64,000 nucleotides of DNA from Melioribacteraceae bacterium (GTDB lineage Bacteria > Bacteroidota > Ignavibacteria > Ignavibacteriales > Melioribacteraceae), in the NCBI GenBank assembly GCA_022181065.1, contig BQMY01000074.1:186001-250000 (forward strand). The letters are read 5' to 3'. Position 1 is the first letter of the stretch, and every line of letters starts with the position of its first letter. The position numbers and the translations under genes were made by a program. The notes under the pieces are model-generated. The model saw only the letters and a list, made by a program, of their open reading frames with translations. It was not told where the DNA came from and made no database searches. This document shows, piece after piece, positions 25,504 to 35,016 of this stretch.

Positions 25504-25957
25504 ATTTACGGTTAAACCGGCCCAGATATTACTGGTTGAAGATAATCCGGGCGATGTTCAGTTAACAAAAGAAGCGCTTGAAAATTGCAAGATGCTTAAC
25601 ACCCTGCATGTAGTTATGGATGGTGAAGAAGCAATGGAGTTTTTGTATAATAAAGGGAAATATCAGGAAGCGCCTGTACCTGATATAATAATTCTCGATT
25701 TGAACCTTCCAAAGATTGATGGCAGAGAAGTTCTCAGAAGGGTAAAAAATGATGATAAATTCAAAACCATCCCGATTGTAATATTAACTACATCGAAAGC
25801 AGAAGAGGATATAATTAAATCTTATGAATATCATGCAAACTGCTACATAACAAAACCACTGGATCTTGAAAACTTCATCGAAGTGGTTAAAGCGATAGAA
25901 AACTTCTGGATGGGCATTGTGGTTCTTCCTCAGGGAAGTGGAGAAAAAGATGGGTAA
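25496..25957 (+). CDS. Rcp1-type single-domain response regulator
   Basis: The protein (153 aa from the ATG at 25496) is a stand-alone receiver: ILLVEDNPGDVQLTKEAL with the acidic pocket, phosphoacceptor Asp68 in DIIILDLNLPKIDG, Thr in VILTTSKAEED and Lys in YITKPLDLENF. The long insertion before the Asp (YNKGKYQEAPVP) is typical of Rcp1-like regulators that receive phosphate from phytochrome-type kinases. It overlaps the kinase by 8 nt and the hybrid kinase by 8 nt, which implies a phosphorelay of three co-translated proteins. No output domain is present. Confidence 0.93.
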   Translation: MSEFTVKPAQILLVEDNPGDVQLTKEALENCKMLNTLHVVMDGEEAMEFLYNKGKYQEAPVPDIIILDLNLPKIDGREVLRRVKNDDKFKTIPIVILTTSKAEEDIIKSYEYHANCYITKPLDLENFIEVVKAIENFWMGIVVLPQGSGEKDG

Positions 25958-28445
25958 TACCATCAAAATATTGGTGGTCGAGGATAACCCGGGTGATCTT
26001 CTTCTCCTGAAAGAAATTATTTTTGACACAATGTTCAATGGAAGTGACATCGCTGAAGCAACTAATCTTTCCGAGGCTGTAAATCGAATTAGCGAAAAAT
26101 CTTACGACGTTATTTTCCTTGATTTAGTGCTCCCGGATAGTCAACCGGAGCATACTATTTCAACTATATTCTCACTAAATCCTGCCGGCGCGATTATTAT
26201 GATGACAGGAGTTGACGATATTCATTTTGGTGAAGACGCTGTGAGGCGAGGAGCGCAGGATTATATAGTAAAAAACCAATTAAATCCAAAATTACTTGAA
26301 AGAGCTATTTGCTATTCAGTTACAAGAAAAAAAGATAAAGACAAACTAAAAAATCTTTACCGGCTTCTTACTTCGATCAGAGCAATAAATAAACTCATCA
26401 CACATGAGGAGGATCGAACCAAACTGATTGAAAAAAGTTGTGAAATAATTGTTGATTCCAACATAGAATATAAGGTATGGATAGCACTTACAGATAACAA
26501 TCTAAATCTGCTTCATTACAAATACAAAGGTTTTAACAATGGAATAAAGAAATTTTTTCAAGGAATAAAATCACAAAATCATCCTCCTTGTGTTGTTGAA
26601 GCGAGAAAGCAACAAAACAACTACTCTACCCGATGTATAAACCGGGAATGTGCATCTTGTCCGCTAATAAGTGTCCTTGACGGGAAAAACGCCTATACGG
26701 GGATGCTAAACCATAAAGGGAATTGTTACGGTTTTATTGGTATATCTCACCCGGGAGATTTGGAAAAAAATCATGAAGAGTTAAGTTTATTTAATGAATT
26801 AAAGGAAGACCTCTCTTTCGCGCTCTACAATATCCATCTTCAGGAACAGGAGAAACAACTTCATGAGAGGATAAGTGAAAATGAAAAAAAATTCAGATTT
26901 ATAGCAGAAAATAGTATTGATATCATTTGGCACATGGATCGACGATTAAAATTTACCTATTTAAGTCCTTCACTTTATGATATATCGGGCTATAAACCCG
27001 AAGAGTGGGTTGGTACCCATCTCTGGGAACATGCAAGCCGGAAAGAATTCTTTAAAATGGCAAGAGAAGCTGTGAAAATGTTTGCCAATTTTAAAAAAGA
27101 AAAACAGGCTACATTTGAAACAAAAATGTATGGTAAAAACAAAGTTGAAATACCTCTGGAAATAAAAATAAAACCTTTACTCGGGGATAATGGGGAGCTT
27201 TCAGGCTTACAGGGCACAACTCGTGAAATATGGGAAAGAGAAAAAGCACGTTCACAAATTGAAAAGATAAATCAGGAGTTAAGCAATCAAAACGAGGAGT
27301 ATGTAAAAATCAATAAAATGCTGAAAGAGAGTGAAAAAAGGTTTCAGCTTGCTATGTACGCCTCTACCGATGGTATTTTTGACTGGAACCTCTCAACCCG
27401 GAGTTTATACTGTTCACCAGGATGGAAAAAGATGCTTGGTTATAACGAAGATGACCTTGAGGATGACCTTGGTTTAATTGAACGGATGCTGCATCCCGAT
27501 GACAAGGACAGGGTAAAGCAATTATTTGTACATCTGCTTGCTGGTAAAACAACCCGCGTTGAGATGGATTTTAAAATGAAACATAAAAAGGGATATTGGG
27601 TTGATATATTATCGAGAACAAATTCTTTATTTGATCATACAGGTAAGGTAGTTCGTATAATAGGTACACATCAGAATATTACCGCAAGGAAAAAAGCTGA
27701 GCAGGAATTGCGAGACGCCAAAACCCGGGCAGAAGCCGCAAGTAAAACTAAAGATATTTTCCTGGCAAATATGAGTCACGAACTAAGAACCCCCTTGATT
27801 GGTGTTCTTGGTTATTCTGACCTCCTGGTAACCGAACTTTCGGATCCGGAGCACGTGGATATGGTACGAAGTATAAATAAAGGTGGCAAAAGATTGCTTG
27901 ATATTCTCAGTTCTATACTTGACCTTACCCGTGTTCAATCCGGGAAGCATGATTTTCAAATCATAAGTTTTGATTTGAAATCGAAATTAAATGAACTTTT
28001 AGAATTATTTTATGGTGCCGCAGAGAAAAAAAATCTAAAATTATCACCAGTTTTCAATCACGAAATATTTTATATCGAAACCGACGAACATTTGTTTTTT
28101 ACGATCATAACCAATCTGCTAAATAACGCTATAAAATTCACACATGAAGGTTCAATTATACTTGAAACTCGAAACGTTCAAAAAAGTGGGAAAGAGTGTA
28201 TTTCAATTTGTGTATCAGATACCGGTATTGGAATAAGAAAAGATTGCATCTCTCAAATATTTGATGAGTTCAGGCAGCTGAGTGAAGGAACGACGAAAGA
28301 ATACCCCGGTACCGGGTTAGGTTTGAGTATTACAAAAAAATATGTTGAAATTTTATGTGGCGAAATACATGTTGAGAGCAAACCGGGCAAGGGCAGCAAA
28401 TTTACAGTTATTCTACCGGTAAAAGGCAAGATTAACGGGGAATAA
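25950..28445 (+). CDS. Hybrid histidine kinase: receiver-GAF-PAS-PAS-HisKA-HATPase
   Basis: The protein (831 aa from the ATG at 25950, behind a GGAG site) begins with a receiver (about 5-125, Asp58 in VIFLDLVLPDS). A GAF-like region of about 140-300 contains a cysteine group (CINRECASCP). PAS domains lie at about 310-430 and 450-575. HisKA has H610 in FLANMSHELRTPLIGVL. HATPase has NLLNNAIKFTHEG, DTGIGI and GTGLGLSITKKYV. The receiver lies at the N-terminus, so it may accept phosphate from the upstream kinase and gate this kinase. No DNA-binding output is encoded in the cluster. Confidence 0.92.
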   Translation: MGNTIKILVVEDNPGDLLLLKEIIFDTMFNGSDIAEATNLSEAVNRISEKSYDVIFLDLVLPDSQPEHTISTIFSLNPAGAIIMMTGVDDIHFGEDAVRRGAQDYIVKNQLNPKLLERAICYSVTRKKDKDKLKNLYRLLTSIRAINKLITHEEDRTKLIEKSCEIIVDSNIEYKVWIALTDNNLNLLHYKYKGFNNGIKKFFQGIKSQNHPPCVVEARKQQNNYSTRCINRECASCPLISVLDGKNAYTGMLNHKGNCYGFIGISHPGDLEKNHEELSLFNELKEDLSFALYNIHLQEQEKQLHERISENEKKFRFIAENSIDIIWHMDRRLKFTYLSPSLYDISGYKPEEWVGTHLWEHASRKEFFKMAREAVKMFANFKKEKQATFETKMYGKNKVEIPLEIKIKPLLGDNGELSGLQGTTREIWEREKARSQIEKINQELSNQNEEYVKINKMLKESEKRFQLAMYASTDGIFDWNLSTRSLYCSPGWKKMLGYNEDDLEDDLGLIERMLHPDDKDRVKQLFVHLLAGKTTRVEMDFKMKHKKGYWVDILSRTNSLFDHTGKVVRIIGTHQNITARKKAEQELRDAKTRAEAASKTKDIFLANMSHELRTPLIGVLGYSDLLVTELSDPEHVDMVRSINKGGKRLLDILSSILDLTRVQSGKHDFQIISFDLKSKLNELLELFYGAAEKKNLKLSPVFNHEIFYIETDEHLFFTIITNLLNNAIKFTHEGSIILETRNVQKSGKECISICVSDTGIGIRKDCISQIFDEFRQLSEGTTKEYPGTGLGLSITKKYVEILCGEIHVESKPGKGSKFTVILPVKGKINGE

Positions 28446-28517
28446 TTACTCACCAAAATATCGAAAATCTATCAGCTAAAGCATAGTTGAAAAATACTAA
28501 TGAATTATTAAATCACC

Positions 28518-29123
28518 TCAAAAATTCAGCATAAATCCAATGTTCAAGACGATTTCGGTGAAGGTAAAATCTTCATCGGTAACGAGCGGGGATAACCGGC
28601 CCTGTGTTTGTAATAGTTCATAATAAATGGGTATCACCCTGAAATTAAGTTCCGCATAAGGTTCAAACATTTCATTTCGATAGAGAGAAGCTCCGGTAAA
28701 TAAATTTATAACGAAGGAGTTATCGTAACTGTAAACAGAGAATGACCTATTATCTCCTTTCACAGCATTTCCATTTTTCTCAAGTGACAAGGAAACATAG
28801 CCCAATCCTACCCCGAAATATGGTCTGGCTGTGCCTTCTATTGCAGTATACAAAAGTGATATTTCATAACTGATTGCATTAAGATCATGTTTTAGAAATT
28901 CAGAGTTTATCTGTGAAAAAAAAGGTCTGAGTGATACCCGATATGAAAGATTTGAAGAATCGGATAAAAACTGTGCATTGATTCCATAACCAAAACCTGT
29001 GTTACCACTATTTGTTTCATTGCTAAAAGAAGCATTTAAACCATACCCGACTCGCTGAGCGGAAATACTTTGTGAAGCAATGACGAGTAATATGATAATA
29101 GAAAATAAACGTAAAGTTTTCAT
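28518..29123 (-). CDS. Outer-membrane beta-barrel protein
   Basis: The protein (201 aa from the ATG at 29123) has a signal peptide ending SQSISAQ and then alternating amphipathic strands, for example VGYGLNASFS, YRVSLRPFFSQINSEF, ISYEISLLYTAI, YFGVGLGYVSLSLEK and VINLFTGASLYRN. It ends IVLNIGFMLNF with the C-terminal aromatic residue preferred by outer-membrane assembly. This resembles eight-stranded OmpA/OmpW-like barrels, with no peptidoglycan-binding domain. It is convergent with the hybrid kinase and downstream of GH2 on the same strand. Function unknown. Confidence 0.8.
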   Translation of the reverse strand: MKTLRLFSIIILLVIASQSISAQRVGYGLNASFSNETNSGNTGFGYGINAQFLSDSSNLSYRVSLRPFFSQINSEFLKHDLNAISYEISLLYTAIEGTARPYFGVGLGYVSLSLEKNGNAVKGDNRSFSVYSYDNSFVINLFTGASLYRNEMFEPYAELNFRVIPIYYELLQTQGRLSPLVTDEDFTFTEIVLNIGFMLNF

Positions 29124-29240
29124 AAATATGCCCACTTTAATATTAAGATTGAATAGAGGATATCAATTAGAACTCACCTAAACAAAACCGCTCGTCTGAT
29201 AGCAAACAATCGGATTATGACGATTTTTTTGACAAAATCT

Positions 29241-31064
29241 TTATTTACTTCTATAAAACTCTTGCAGAACCGAAAACGCTTTCTTCTTCTCTCCCTTTTC
29301 TGAAAGCAAACCTTTACGGTTATAATCATCCTGTATTTCCGGGAGAACACGACGAGGTGAGCGGAAATCAACAAGTATCCAGGGTGACATTCCTCTCAGG
29401 TCTTTGATTCGCTTTAACATTTCAAGATTTTTAATATATATCTCCTCCTGAAATTCTTCGGTCCAGATTTCATCTTTATAACCGTGTAAACCATATTTCG
29501 CGCCACCACCAAACTCGGAAATTATCACCGGCTTATTCTGATCGATCTGCCAGCTTATTTTGTCACATTTATCGGGTCTTCCGTCATACCACCCTATGTA
29601 AACATTAAAACTGAGTACATCCACAACTTTTGCGAAAGGGTCATCAATCGTTCTTACATTGGGTTGACCATCCAGACTTCTCTGCTCGAGCGCAGCGCTT
29701 ATAAGTCGGGTTGGGTCAAGCCTCCTTGCCTTAGTTGCAAGATTATTAAGAAATATATTACGTGCCTCACTGTGGGGGGTTTCGTTTGCCATTGACCAGA
29801 TAATAACAGATGCCCTGTTTTTATCACGGGTGATCACTTCAGCAAGCTGGGTTTCGGCATTTTGGTATGTTTCGGGATTCTCCCAGTCTATTGTCCAGTA
29901 AACCGGTATTTCCTCCCACACAAGGATGCCCATTTCATCAGCCACTCTCACCATAAACTCGTTGTGGGGATAATGCGCAAGCCGAACAAAATTGCACCCT
30001 AATTCCTTCGCCCATCCCAACAGTTTTTTGGCATCTTCACGTGAATTAGCCCTTCCTCCTGAAATGGGACTCTCTTCATGTATCGAAATTCCTTTTAAGA
30101 AAACTGGCGCTTCATTCAGTAGAACGTCTGGTCCATTTGTGGTAATACTTCGGAAACCAATTTTGTCTCCTATAGTTTCATTCTGAAAAATGATCTCAAT
30201 ATCGTAAAGTTTCGGGTTATCCGGGGACCAGTATGTAATTTCATTATGTTTAAACTCAAATGCCGCAATTCCATTTTCATTTGAAACGATTTTTTGTTCA
30301 ATGCTAAGCTCTGGTATACGGATAATTATTGATTTATTAGTAATGTCACTCCCGTTTAGCGATACCATTCCCTTAATAGTCTCGGAATTTTCTTTGCTAA
30401 GTTGGATAGTATAATCCTGAACAAAAGTAAAGTTAGTCTCGACAAGTTTAACATCTCGTGTTATCCCGCCGTAATTCCACCAGTCGGTGTTAAGTGTTGG
30501 AACTCCCTCCTTCGCCCTTTTATTATCCACTTTCACAACGACGAAATTATCTTTCTCTTTTACAATACTTGTAATTTCGAAGTTGAAGGGAGTAAATCCC
30601 CCAATATGTGTCCCGAGTTTTTTACCGTTTAAGTAAACTTCTGCCTTGTAGTTTACAGCACCAAAGTAAAGGAACAACCGCTTATCCTCAGCGAGGGTAT
30701 AATCAAATGACTTTTTATACCAAACCGTCCCTTCATAATAGTAGAGTTTTTCCTTTTGAGTATTCCAGTCGCCCGGAACAATGATATCATCACTCTTGTC
30801 AAAATCATACTCTATTCTGTCCTGTTTATCGAGTGCGCGGGAGTTCATGAAAAACGCGCTTCGCGAAGGGTTTTCCTGTTCATCAAATGGTTGATACCTG
30901 TAATTATAATATCCGTTTTCGTAAGGATCAACAATGTATTTCCAGGTACCGTTCAGACTTACAACCTCTCTGCTTTGCGTATTCGTAATTAAGGTACTCT
31001 GCGCACAAAAAGTAGTGGTCATGGTAAACAGAATTATCGCGAAGGAAATGGCGCGTGATTTCAT
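29241..31064 (-). CDS. GH2 family glycoside hydrolase (beta-glucuronidase/galactosidase type)
   Basis: The 607-aa protein has a signal peptide (about 1-23). Domains in order are a sugar-binding jelly roll (about 30-215, with WYKKSFDY and LYFGAVNYKAEVYLNG), an Ig-like middle domain, and a TIM barrel starting at FRSITTNGPDVLLNEAPVFL. It has LKGISIHEESPI, the acid/base Glu in IIWSMANETPHSE and the nucleophile Glu in PVIISEFGGGAKYG. At about 600 residues it is close to beta-glucuronidase size rather than the 1000-residue LacZ. It is periplasmic. It starts 2 nt after the esterase stop, so the pair probably acts on one substituted glycan. Confidence 0.92.
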   Translation of the reverse strand: MKSRAISFAIILFTMTTTFCAQSTLITNTQSREVVSLNGTWKYIVDPYENGYYNYRYQPFDEQENPSRSAFFMNSRALDKQDRIEYDFDKSDDIIVPGDWNTQKEKLYYYEGTVWYKKSFDYTLAEDKRLFLYFGAVNYKAEVYLNGKKLGTHIGGFTPFNFEITSIVKEKDNFVVVKVDNKRAKEGVPTLNTDWWNYGGITRDVKLVETNFTFVQDYTIQLSKENSETIKGMVSLNGSDITNKSIIIRIPELSIEQKIVSNENGIAAFEFKHNEITYWSPDNPKLYDIEIIFQNETIGDKIGFRSITTNGPDVLLNEAPVFLKGISIHEESPISGGRANSREDAKKLLGWAKELGCNFVRLAHYPHNEFMVRVADEMGILVWEEIPVYWTIDWENPETYQNAETQLAEVITRDKNRASVIIWSMANETPHSEARNIFLNNLATKARRLDPTRLISAALEQRSLDGQPNVRTIDDPFAKVVDVLSFNVYIGWYDGRPDKCDKISWQIDQNKPVIISEFGGGAKYGLHGYKDEIWTEEFQEEIYIKNLEMLKRIKDLRGMSPWILVDFRSPRRVLPEIQDDYNRKGLLSEKGEKKKAFSVLQEFYRSK

Positions 31065-31066
31065 TG

Positions 31067-32128
31067 TTATTTCACCTGATTGATATAGAAAATGTTATTC
31101 AGGAATTCCAGCATGACATCAAGTGCTGGAGGAGCATCTTTTTCAAAACTGATTTTCAGGAAGTCATTTGAGCCTGAGTCGAGAAACGCGTGGGGTCTGC
31201 CTTCGTGTATCCAGTATTCCAGGTCTGTATGACCTTCAGCTTTTAGTCTGGTTATAAAATCCTCGATTGATGTCGGAGTTGTAAGATTATCGTTTTCACC
31301 AACAGTAAATAGCATGGGAGGTAGAGTCATTTCCTCGGAGGATGGTATATTGTATATTGGAGATACCTTTTTATAAAATTCCGGATTATCGTTGTAATTG
31401 ATGGTATCGCCAAATAAGCCTCTGGCTGATGCCATTCCCAAAGCCCAGAAAATATTAGTCGGTTTTTCCATCCCGGATTTAGCGCTCTCGAGGATATCAA
31501 AAGCACCATAACTGATCATCGCGGCTTGAACTTCTAGTCCGTTTTCCGACGCAATATCCTCTGCTGTTTTTCCTTCAGGAAGCCAGGTTGGATTAAATCC
31601 ATAAGGCTCATCACTAAATCCTTCGGAGGATAAATCCCTGCCCTGAAGAGTTACTATTGTAGCGAGATGACCTCCGGCGCTATCACCGGTTAGAATAATC
31701 TTTTCGGGATCACCGTTGTAATTTGCAATATGTTTTTTAATCCAGAGTACTGCACCCATCGCGTCTTCAACAATCTCGTTCATTTTTACGGTATTATTCA
31801 AATCGCCAAGTAATCTGTAATTTACATTACAAACAACATATTCCCCTTTTGAAGCGAGATACTCGGATGTCTGGCGCATAATACTTTTATTGTTTATCAG
31901 CCATCCCCCGCCATGAAAAATTACGATAACCGGATAATTTTCTTTTCCCGTGTCCGGAGTATAAATATCCATGGTGAGATCAAATCCTTTTGGAGACGCC
32001 CAAACAATATCCGAGTTTAGTTCGTAAGAATGCTCTTCCGATGGGATATTTTCATTAGAATGTGTACAACTAACAATAGAAGTAGCAAATAAAAAAAGGT
32101 AGGTGAACACAACAACTCTATTCAGCAT
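31067..32128 (-). CDS. Alpha/beta-hydrolase lipoprotein (HSL/acetyl-esterase type)
   Basis: The 353-aa protein has a lipobox SIVSC and an esterase core: the oxyanion motif FHGGGWLINN, the nucleophile Ser in LTGDSAGGHLATIV, an acidic residue in TVGENDNLTTP, and the catalytic His in EGRPHAFLDSG. The fold and HGGGW/GDSAGG combination mark the hormone-sensitive-lipase family, whose members include carbohydrate acetyl esterases. It precedes the GH2 gene by 2 nt and may remove acyl groups from the same polysaccharide. The intergenic region upstream (32129-32306) shows no gene. Confidence 0.88.
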   Translation of the reverse strand: MLNRVVVFTYLFLFATSIVSCTHSNENIPSEEHSYELNSDIVWASPKGFDLTMDIYTPDTGKENYPVIVIFHGGGWLINNKSIMRQTSEYLASKGEYVVCNVNYRLLGDLNNTVKMNEIVEDAMGAVLWIKKHIANYNGDPEKIILTGDSAGGHLATIVTLQGRDLSSEGFSDEPYGFNPTWLPEGKTAEDIASENGLEVQAAMISYGAFDILESAKSGMEKPTNIFWALGMASARGLFGDTINYNDNPEFYKKVSPIYNIPSSEEMTLPPMLFTVGENDNLTTPTSIEDFITRLKAEGHTDLEYWIHEGRPHAFLDSGSNDFLKISFEKDAPPALDVMLEFLNNIFYINQVK

Positions 32129-32306
32129 AATTTTAAAAACTCCAATATCAAAAAGTAAAATAGCAAAGACAAATTACCATTTTTCCTGAAAAAATGGAGT
32201 TAATTTTAAAGTGCTGTAAATCCGTTGTAGAACACCAATTCATTACAACAATTACCACATGCGCTTTATTACCTGAGTTGAGAAAATGCGGCTTAGTGCT
32301 TTAAAG

Positions 32307-32891
32307 CTATAACTTATTTAGCAAACGAGAATCAATATCCTGCAAATCTTCAGTGGATGTGAGTAACTTATAAACACCCATACCATTCATATCAGCAAAA
32401 ATAAAAGATTGCTCCCCGGTAAATGTTTTGTCAAGTCTGCTTCCGGCAACAAAAAGTTTGGGTGGATTATTATAATACCAAACTTCGAGAGCTTTTACGG
32501 ATGAGAACATACCAACTTTTTGATCTGTAAACTCTTCACGATCGATATAATCGGGTTCGCCATATATAAGATAAATGCGCTTGCGGTCTGATCTTCCCCA
32601 ACCTCTACGGTCTTTATATTTACGGTTGGCGTATTCAAGTCTTTTGGTGTACTCTTCTTCAAGTTCATTGACTGATGTAGTAGTATCGGGGTCCATGTGT
32701 GACCAGAATTCCTCGACAAAAGATTTTATCTCTGCATCACTGTTGAGTGATTTCAGATCATTATACTCATCTTCTGAAAGCAGGGGATAAATATTATCAA
32801 GAGTCTGTTCTTTGAAAGTTTTTGGAGTGGTTCCACATGCAGAAATTAAAGTGATGACAACAATAACTATAAAAATTCGCCCGATTTTCAT
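32307..32891 (-). CDS. GWxTD-domain lipoprotein
   Basis: The 194-aa protein has a lipobox TLISAC. Its core contains FVEEFWSHMDPD, ANRKYKDRRGWGRSDRKRIY and LIYGEPDYIDREEF. This is the GWxTD domain: R-GW-x-(T/S)-D followed by RIYIxYGPPD, common in Ignavibacteria, Acidobacteria and Bacteroidota surface proteins of unknown function. Here the motif reads GWGRSD, a one-residue-expanded variant. Members are usually longer; this copy holds only the domain. It stands alone on the minus strand. Confidence 0.8.
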   Translation of the reverse strand: MKIGRIFIVIVVITLISACGTTPKTFKEQTLDNIYPLLSEDEYNDLKSLNSDAEIKSFVEEFWSHMDPDTTTSVNELEEEYTKRLEYANRKYKDRRGWGRSDRKRIYLIYGEPDYIDREEFTDQKVGMFSSVKALEVWYYNNPPKLFVAGSRLDKTFTGEQSFIFADMNGMGVYKLLTSTEDLQDIDSRLLNKL

Positions 32892-32976
32892 ATTTCCCTC
32901 TAATAAAAGTGTGTCGTATGTTTTAAGTAAAAATCATTTTTAATATAACCATATCCTGTTATAAAATAAAGGAAAA

Positions 32977-33004
32977 ATCCCGGCTATAAGCCTAAATTCG
33001 GGAT
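32977..33004 (-). terminator. Terminator overlapping the end of the DUF1801 gene
   Basis: ATCCCG and CGGGAT pair around a 16-nt loop that includes the stop codon, with a TTTTT run following on the minus strand. Confidence 0.45.
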
Positions 33005-33412
33005 ATTTTTTACTTTATGGTAAGTGAGAGCAGCAGCGATACAACTTTTCAATTCCTTTTCCGGCACTGTTTCATCAAGTTTGAATAGTATCGCGCGTGT
33101 ACCTTCGTATCTGAACATATCGCCAAATACCTCTTTGAAAGTAATGACCAGCTTGCTTGTACATTTGAAGTAAATAGCATAATATTCCGGATTTTTTTCT
33201 TTCCAGTCTATGCGAATTGTGCTCCCTGTTTTTGTAAGAAAGCTGGGTTCACCCCATTTTAGTGTTTCCTCGAGAGAGTTGATTCCATCAGTTTCTTTAG
33301 CTGATTCTATAATAAGTCTTCGCAGGTTATATAATTTCTCCTGAATATTTTCAGGATACCTCTTAATAACATCTTCAACTTCCGAATTGGAATTCAGGAT
33401 TAGATTTCCCAT
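32984..33412 (-). CDS. DUF1801-family protein
   Basis: The 142-aa protein has the DUF1801 pattern: YPENIQEKLYNLRRLIIESA, ETLKWGEPSFLTKTGSTIRI, YAIYFKCTSKLVITFKEVFG and KELKSCIAAALTYH. The family is small and soluble, of unknown function, with a YdhG-like fold. It overlaps the DNA methyltransferase gene by 38 nt in a different frame, so it is translationally coupled to it. That overlap is long for this genome, and the coupling may be fortuitous. Confidence 0.8.
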   Translation of the reverse strand: MGNLILNSNSEVEDVIKRYPENIQEKLYNLRRLIIESAKETDGINSLEETLKWGEPSFLTKTGSTIRIDWKEKNPEYYAIYFKCTSKLVITFKEVFGDMFRYEGTRAILFKLDETVPEKELKSCIAAALTYHKVKNIPNLGL

Positions 33413-34355
33413 CTACTTTCTCTTTCTTTTGTGCTGATAGCGTATTTCGTTCCCAGAAAACCCCGTCAAAATAGCCCTGGATTGAAGTATCATTTTCTGC
33501 CATCTCCAGGCGCTTATAACTGAGCATATTATACTCCTCGGAAAGCTCAACTCCATAGTAACGGCGATTCAATTTTTTAGCCACAACCGCTGTTGTCCCC
33601 GAACCAAGGAAAGGATCGAAAACAACATCATTTTCATTGGTACTTGCCAGAATTAGTTTTGCGACCAATTTTTCAGGTTTTTGCGTCGGGTGATCAGTAT
33701 TTTCGGGCATACTCCAGAATGGTACGCTTATGTCATTCCAGAAATTACTCGGGTGCGTGAGTCGAAAATTCCCATCAGCAGATTCGTCCCAATCTTTCGG
33801 TTTTCCATTTTCCCGATAGGGCGCCAACACCTTACGTTTCATCTTGATATCATCCAGATTAAAGGTATAGTTATCACTTTTCGTTGCGAACCAGATATCC
33901 TCATGAGAGTTCTTGAAATTTGTTTTTGCGCCGCGCCCCTTTTCCCTTTCCCATGTAATTCTGTTTCTAACTTTGAGGTAATTTTTGATCACCTGATAAA
34001 TAGAAATGGAAGTCTTCCAGTCCCCGCATACATATACCGATGCATCATCTTTAAGTGAGGGCATTAATAGTTTGAACCATGAATCAAACCATTCCGTATA
34101 TTTTTCTTCAGTAGTTTTGTTAAAAACATTACTCTCGAACTTCCTGCTTAGATTATAGGGGGGATCAAGAAAAAGGAGGTCTACTGAATTTTCGGGTACA
34201 AATTTTATTGCCTCGAAAATATCACCACATAATATTGTATCCGGTTTGATTTTATTTTTCAAGGATTCGGTGTGGATTATTTTGGGGGATAAGGTTTTGA
34301 TCTCATCCTCTGATAATACTATGGTTCTGTTTCCTGGCGCTCTGCTTTTGCTCAT
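33375..34355 (-). CDS. Beta-class DNA N6-adenine methyltransferase (orphan)
   Basis: The 326-aa protein has catalytic motif IV DPPY at 64-67 (LLFLDPPYNLS), a target-recognition stretch (about 110-225), then motif X-like TDHPTQKPEKLVAKLI and motif I FDPFLGSGTTAVVAKKL (about 246-262). The order IV-TRD-I defines the beta class (as in CcrM and HinfI), and DPPY favours N6-adenine. No restriction endonuclease is visible on either side, so it is probably a solitary regulatory or epigenetic methyltransferase. The C-terminal tail after residue 300 is lysine-rich. Confidence 0.9.
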   Translation of the reverse strand: MSKSRAPGNRTIVLSEDEIKTLSPKIIHTESLKNKIKPDTILCGDIFEAIKFVPENSVDLLFLDPPYNLSRKFESNVFNKTTEEKYTEWFDSWFKLLMPSLKDDASVYVCGDWKTSISIYQVIKNYLKVRNRITWEREKGRGAKTNFKNSHEDIWFATKSDNYTFNLDDIKMKRKVLAPYRENGKPKDWDESADGNFRLTHPSNFWNDISVPFWSMPENTDHPTQKPEKLVAKLILASTNENDVVFDPFLGSGTTAVVAKKLNRRYYGVELSEEYNMLSYKRLEMAENDTSIQGYFDGVFWERNTLSAQKKEKVDGKSNPEFQFGS

Positions 34356-34398
34356 ACAATAATTTTCAATAAGATACTTTTTACAAGTTGGTTAATTA

Positions 34399-34908
34399 TC
34401 ATTCATATATCCTCACACCTCTTGAAGTAAATGACAACCCTTGCTGACCATAAGTTGAGATCATTATCGCTTCAAAGAGAGGGGCGTTTTTCATGTTTTC
34501 AGCGGCCCATTCAAAGACAAAATTTGCTCCTGAACCTCCGGGGTTATCCTTTTCGGGGATCACGATTTCAATTGTTTCCATTGGCATAACGAACACAGGA
34601 TAAGGAACATAGTTCTGGATTTTGTCTCCTTCTGTGTTGTAATAATCTCCCATCAGAACATATACCGTATCTGTCTGAGAAATATTTCTGATACTTACCG
34701 TTACAGCGAGAAGATAGTTTTGTTTGTCTTCTATATGATAAATATGCGAGTAAATTGGGAGGTAAGTTTTTCCTCGTTCAAAATTTTCGTATTGAGCCGG
34801 AAGCACTTTTTTAGTGTGCCATTCGGGGCGATCAAAATCAAAATTACTCTTCTTCTCTGAACAACCGAATAACAAAGTGACAAATATTAGTATAATTATT
34901 TTTCTCAT
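34399..34908 (-). CDS. DUF3124-family lipoprotein
   Basis: The protein (169 aa from the ATG at 34908, chosen because it gives a proper lipobox, TLLFGC) contains GKTYLPIYSHIYHIEDKQNY, VSIRNISQTDTVYV, NPGGSGANFVFEWAAEN and ISTYGQQGLSFTSRGVRI. These match DUF3124, a periplasmic beta-sandwich family of unknown function found in Bacteroidota and Proteobacteria. The longer frame to 34986 adds a hydrophobic but non-lipobox extension. It is a single gene 43 nt upstream of the DNA methyltransferase. Confidence 0.82.
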   Translation of the reverse strand: MRKIIILIFVTLLFGCSEKKSNFDFDRPEWHTKKVLPAQYENFERGKTYLPIYSHIYHIEDKQNYLLAVTVSIRNISQTDTVYVLMGDYYNTEGDKIQNYVPYPVFVMPMETIEIVIPEKDNPGGSGANFVFEWAAENMKNAPLFEAIMISTYGQQGLSFTSRGVRIYE

Positions 34909-35016
34909 ATTCGTACGCGATTTTATTTCAAAGATACTCAATCTTAAAGACAAAATAACATAGAATAACAAAATAATTAAACTCAATTATTCTCACTCAA
35001 ACATATCCTGAAAATT

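Noticed and set aside
33375-34355. Complete restriction-modification system
   Set aside because: No endonuclease-like gene (PD-(D/E)xK, HNH or other) was found on either side of the methyltransferase.
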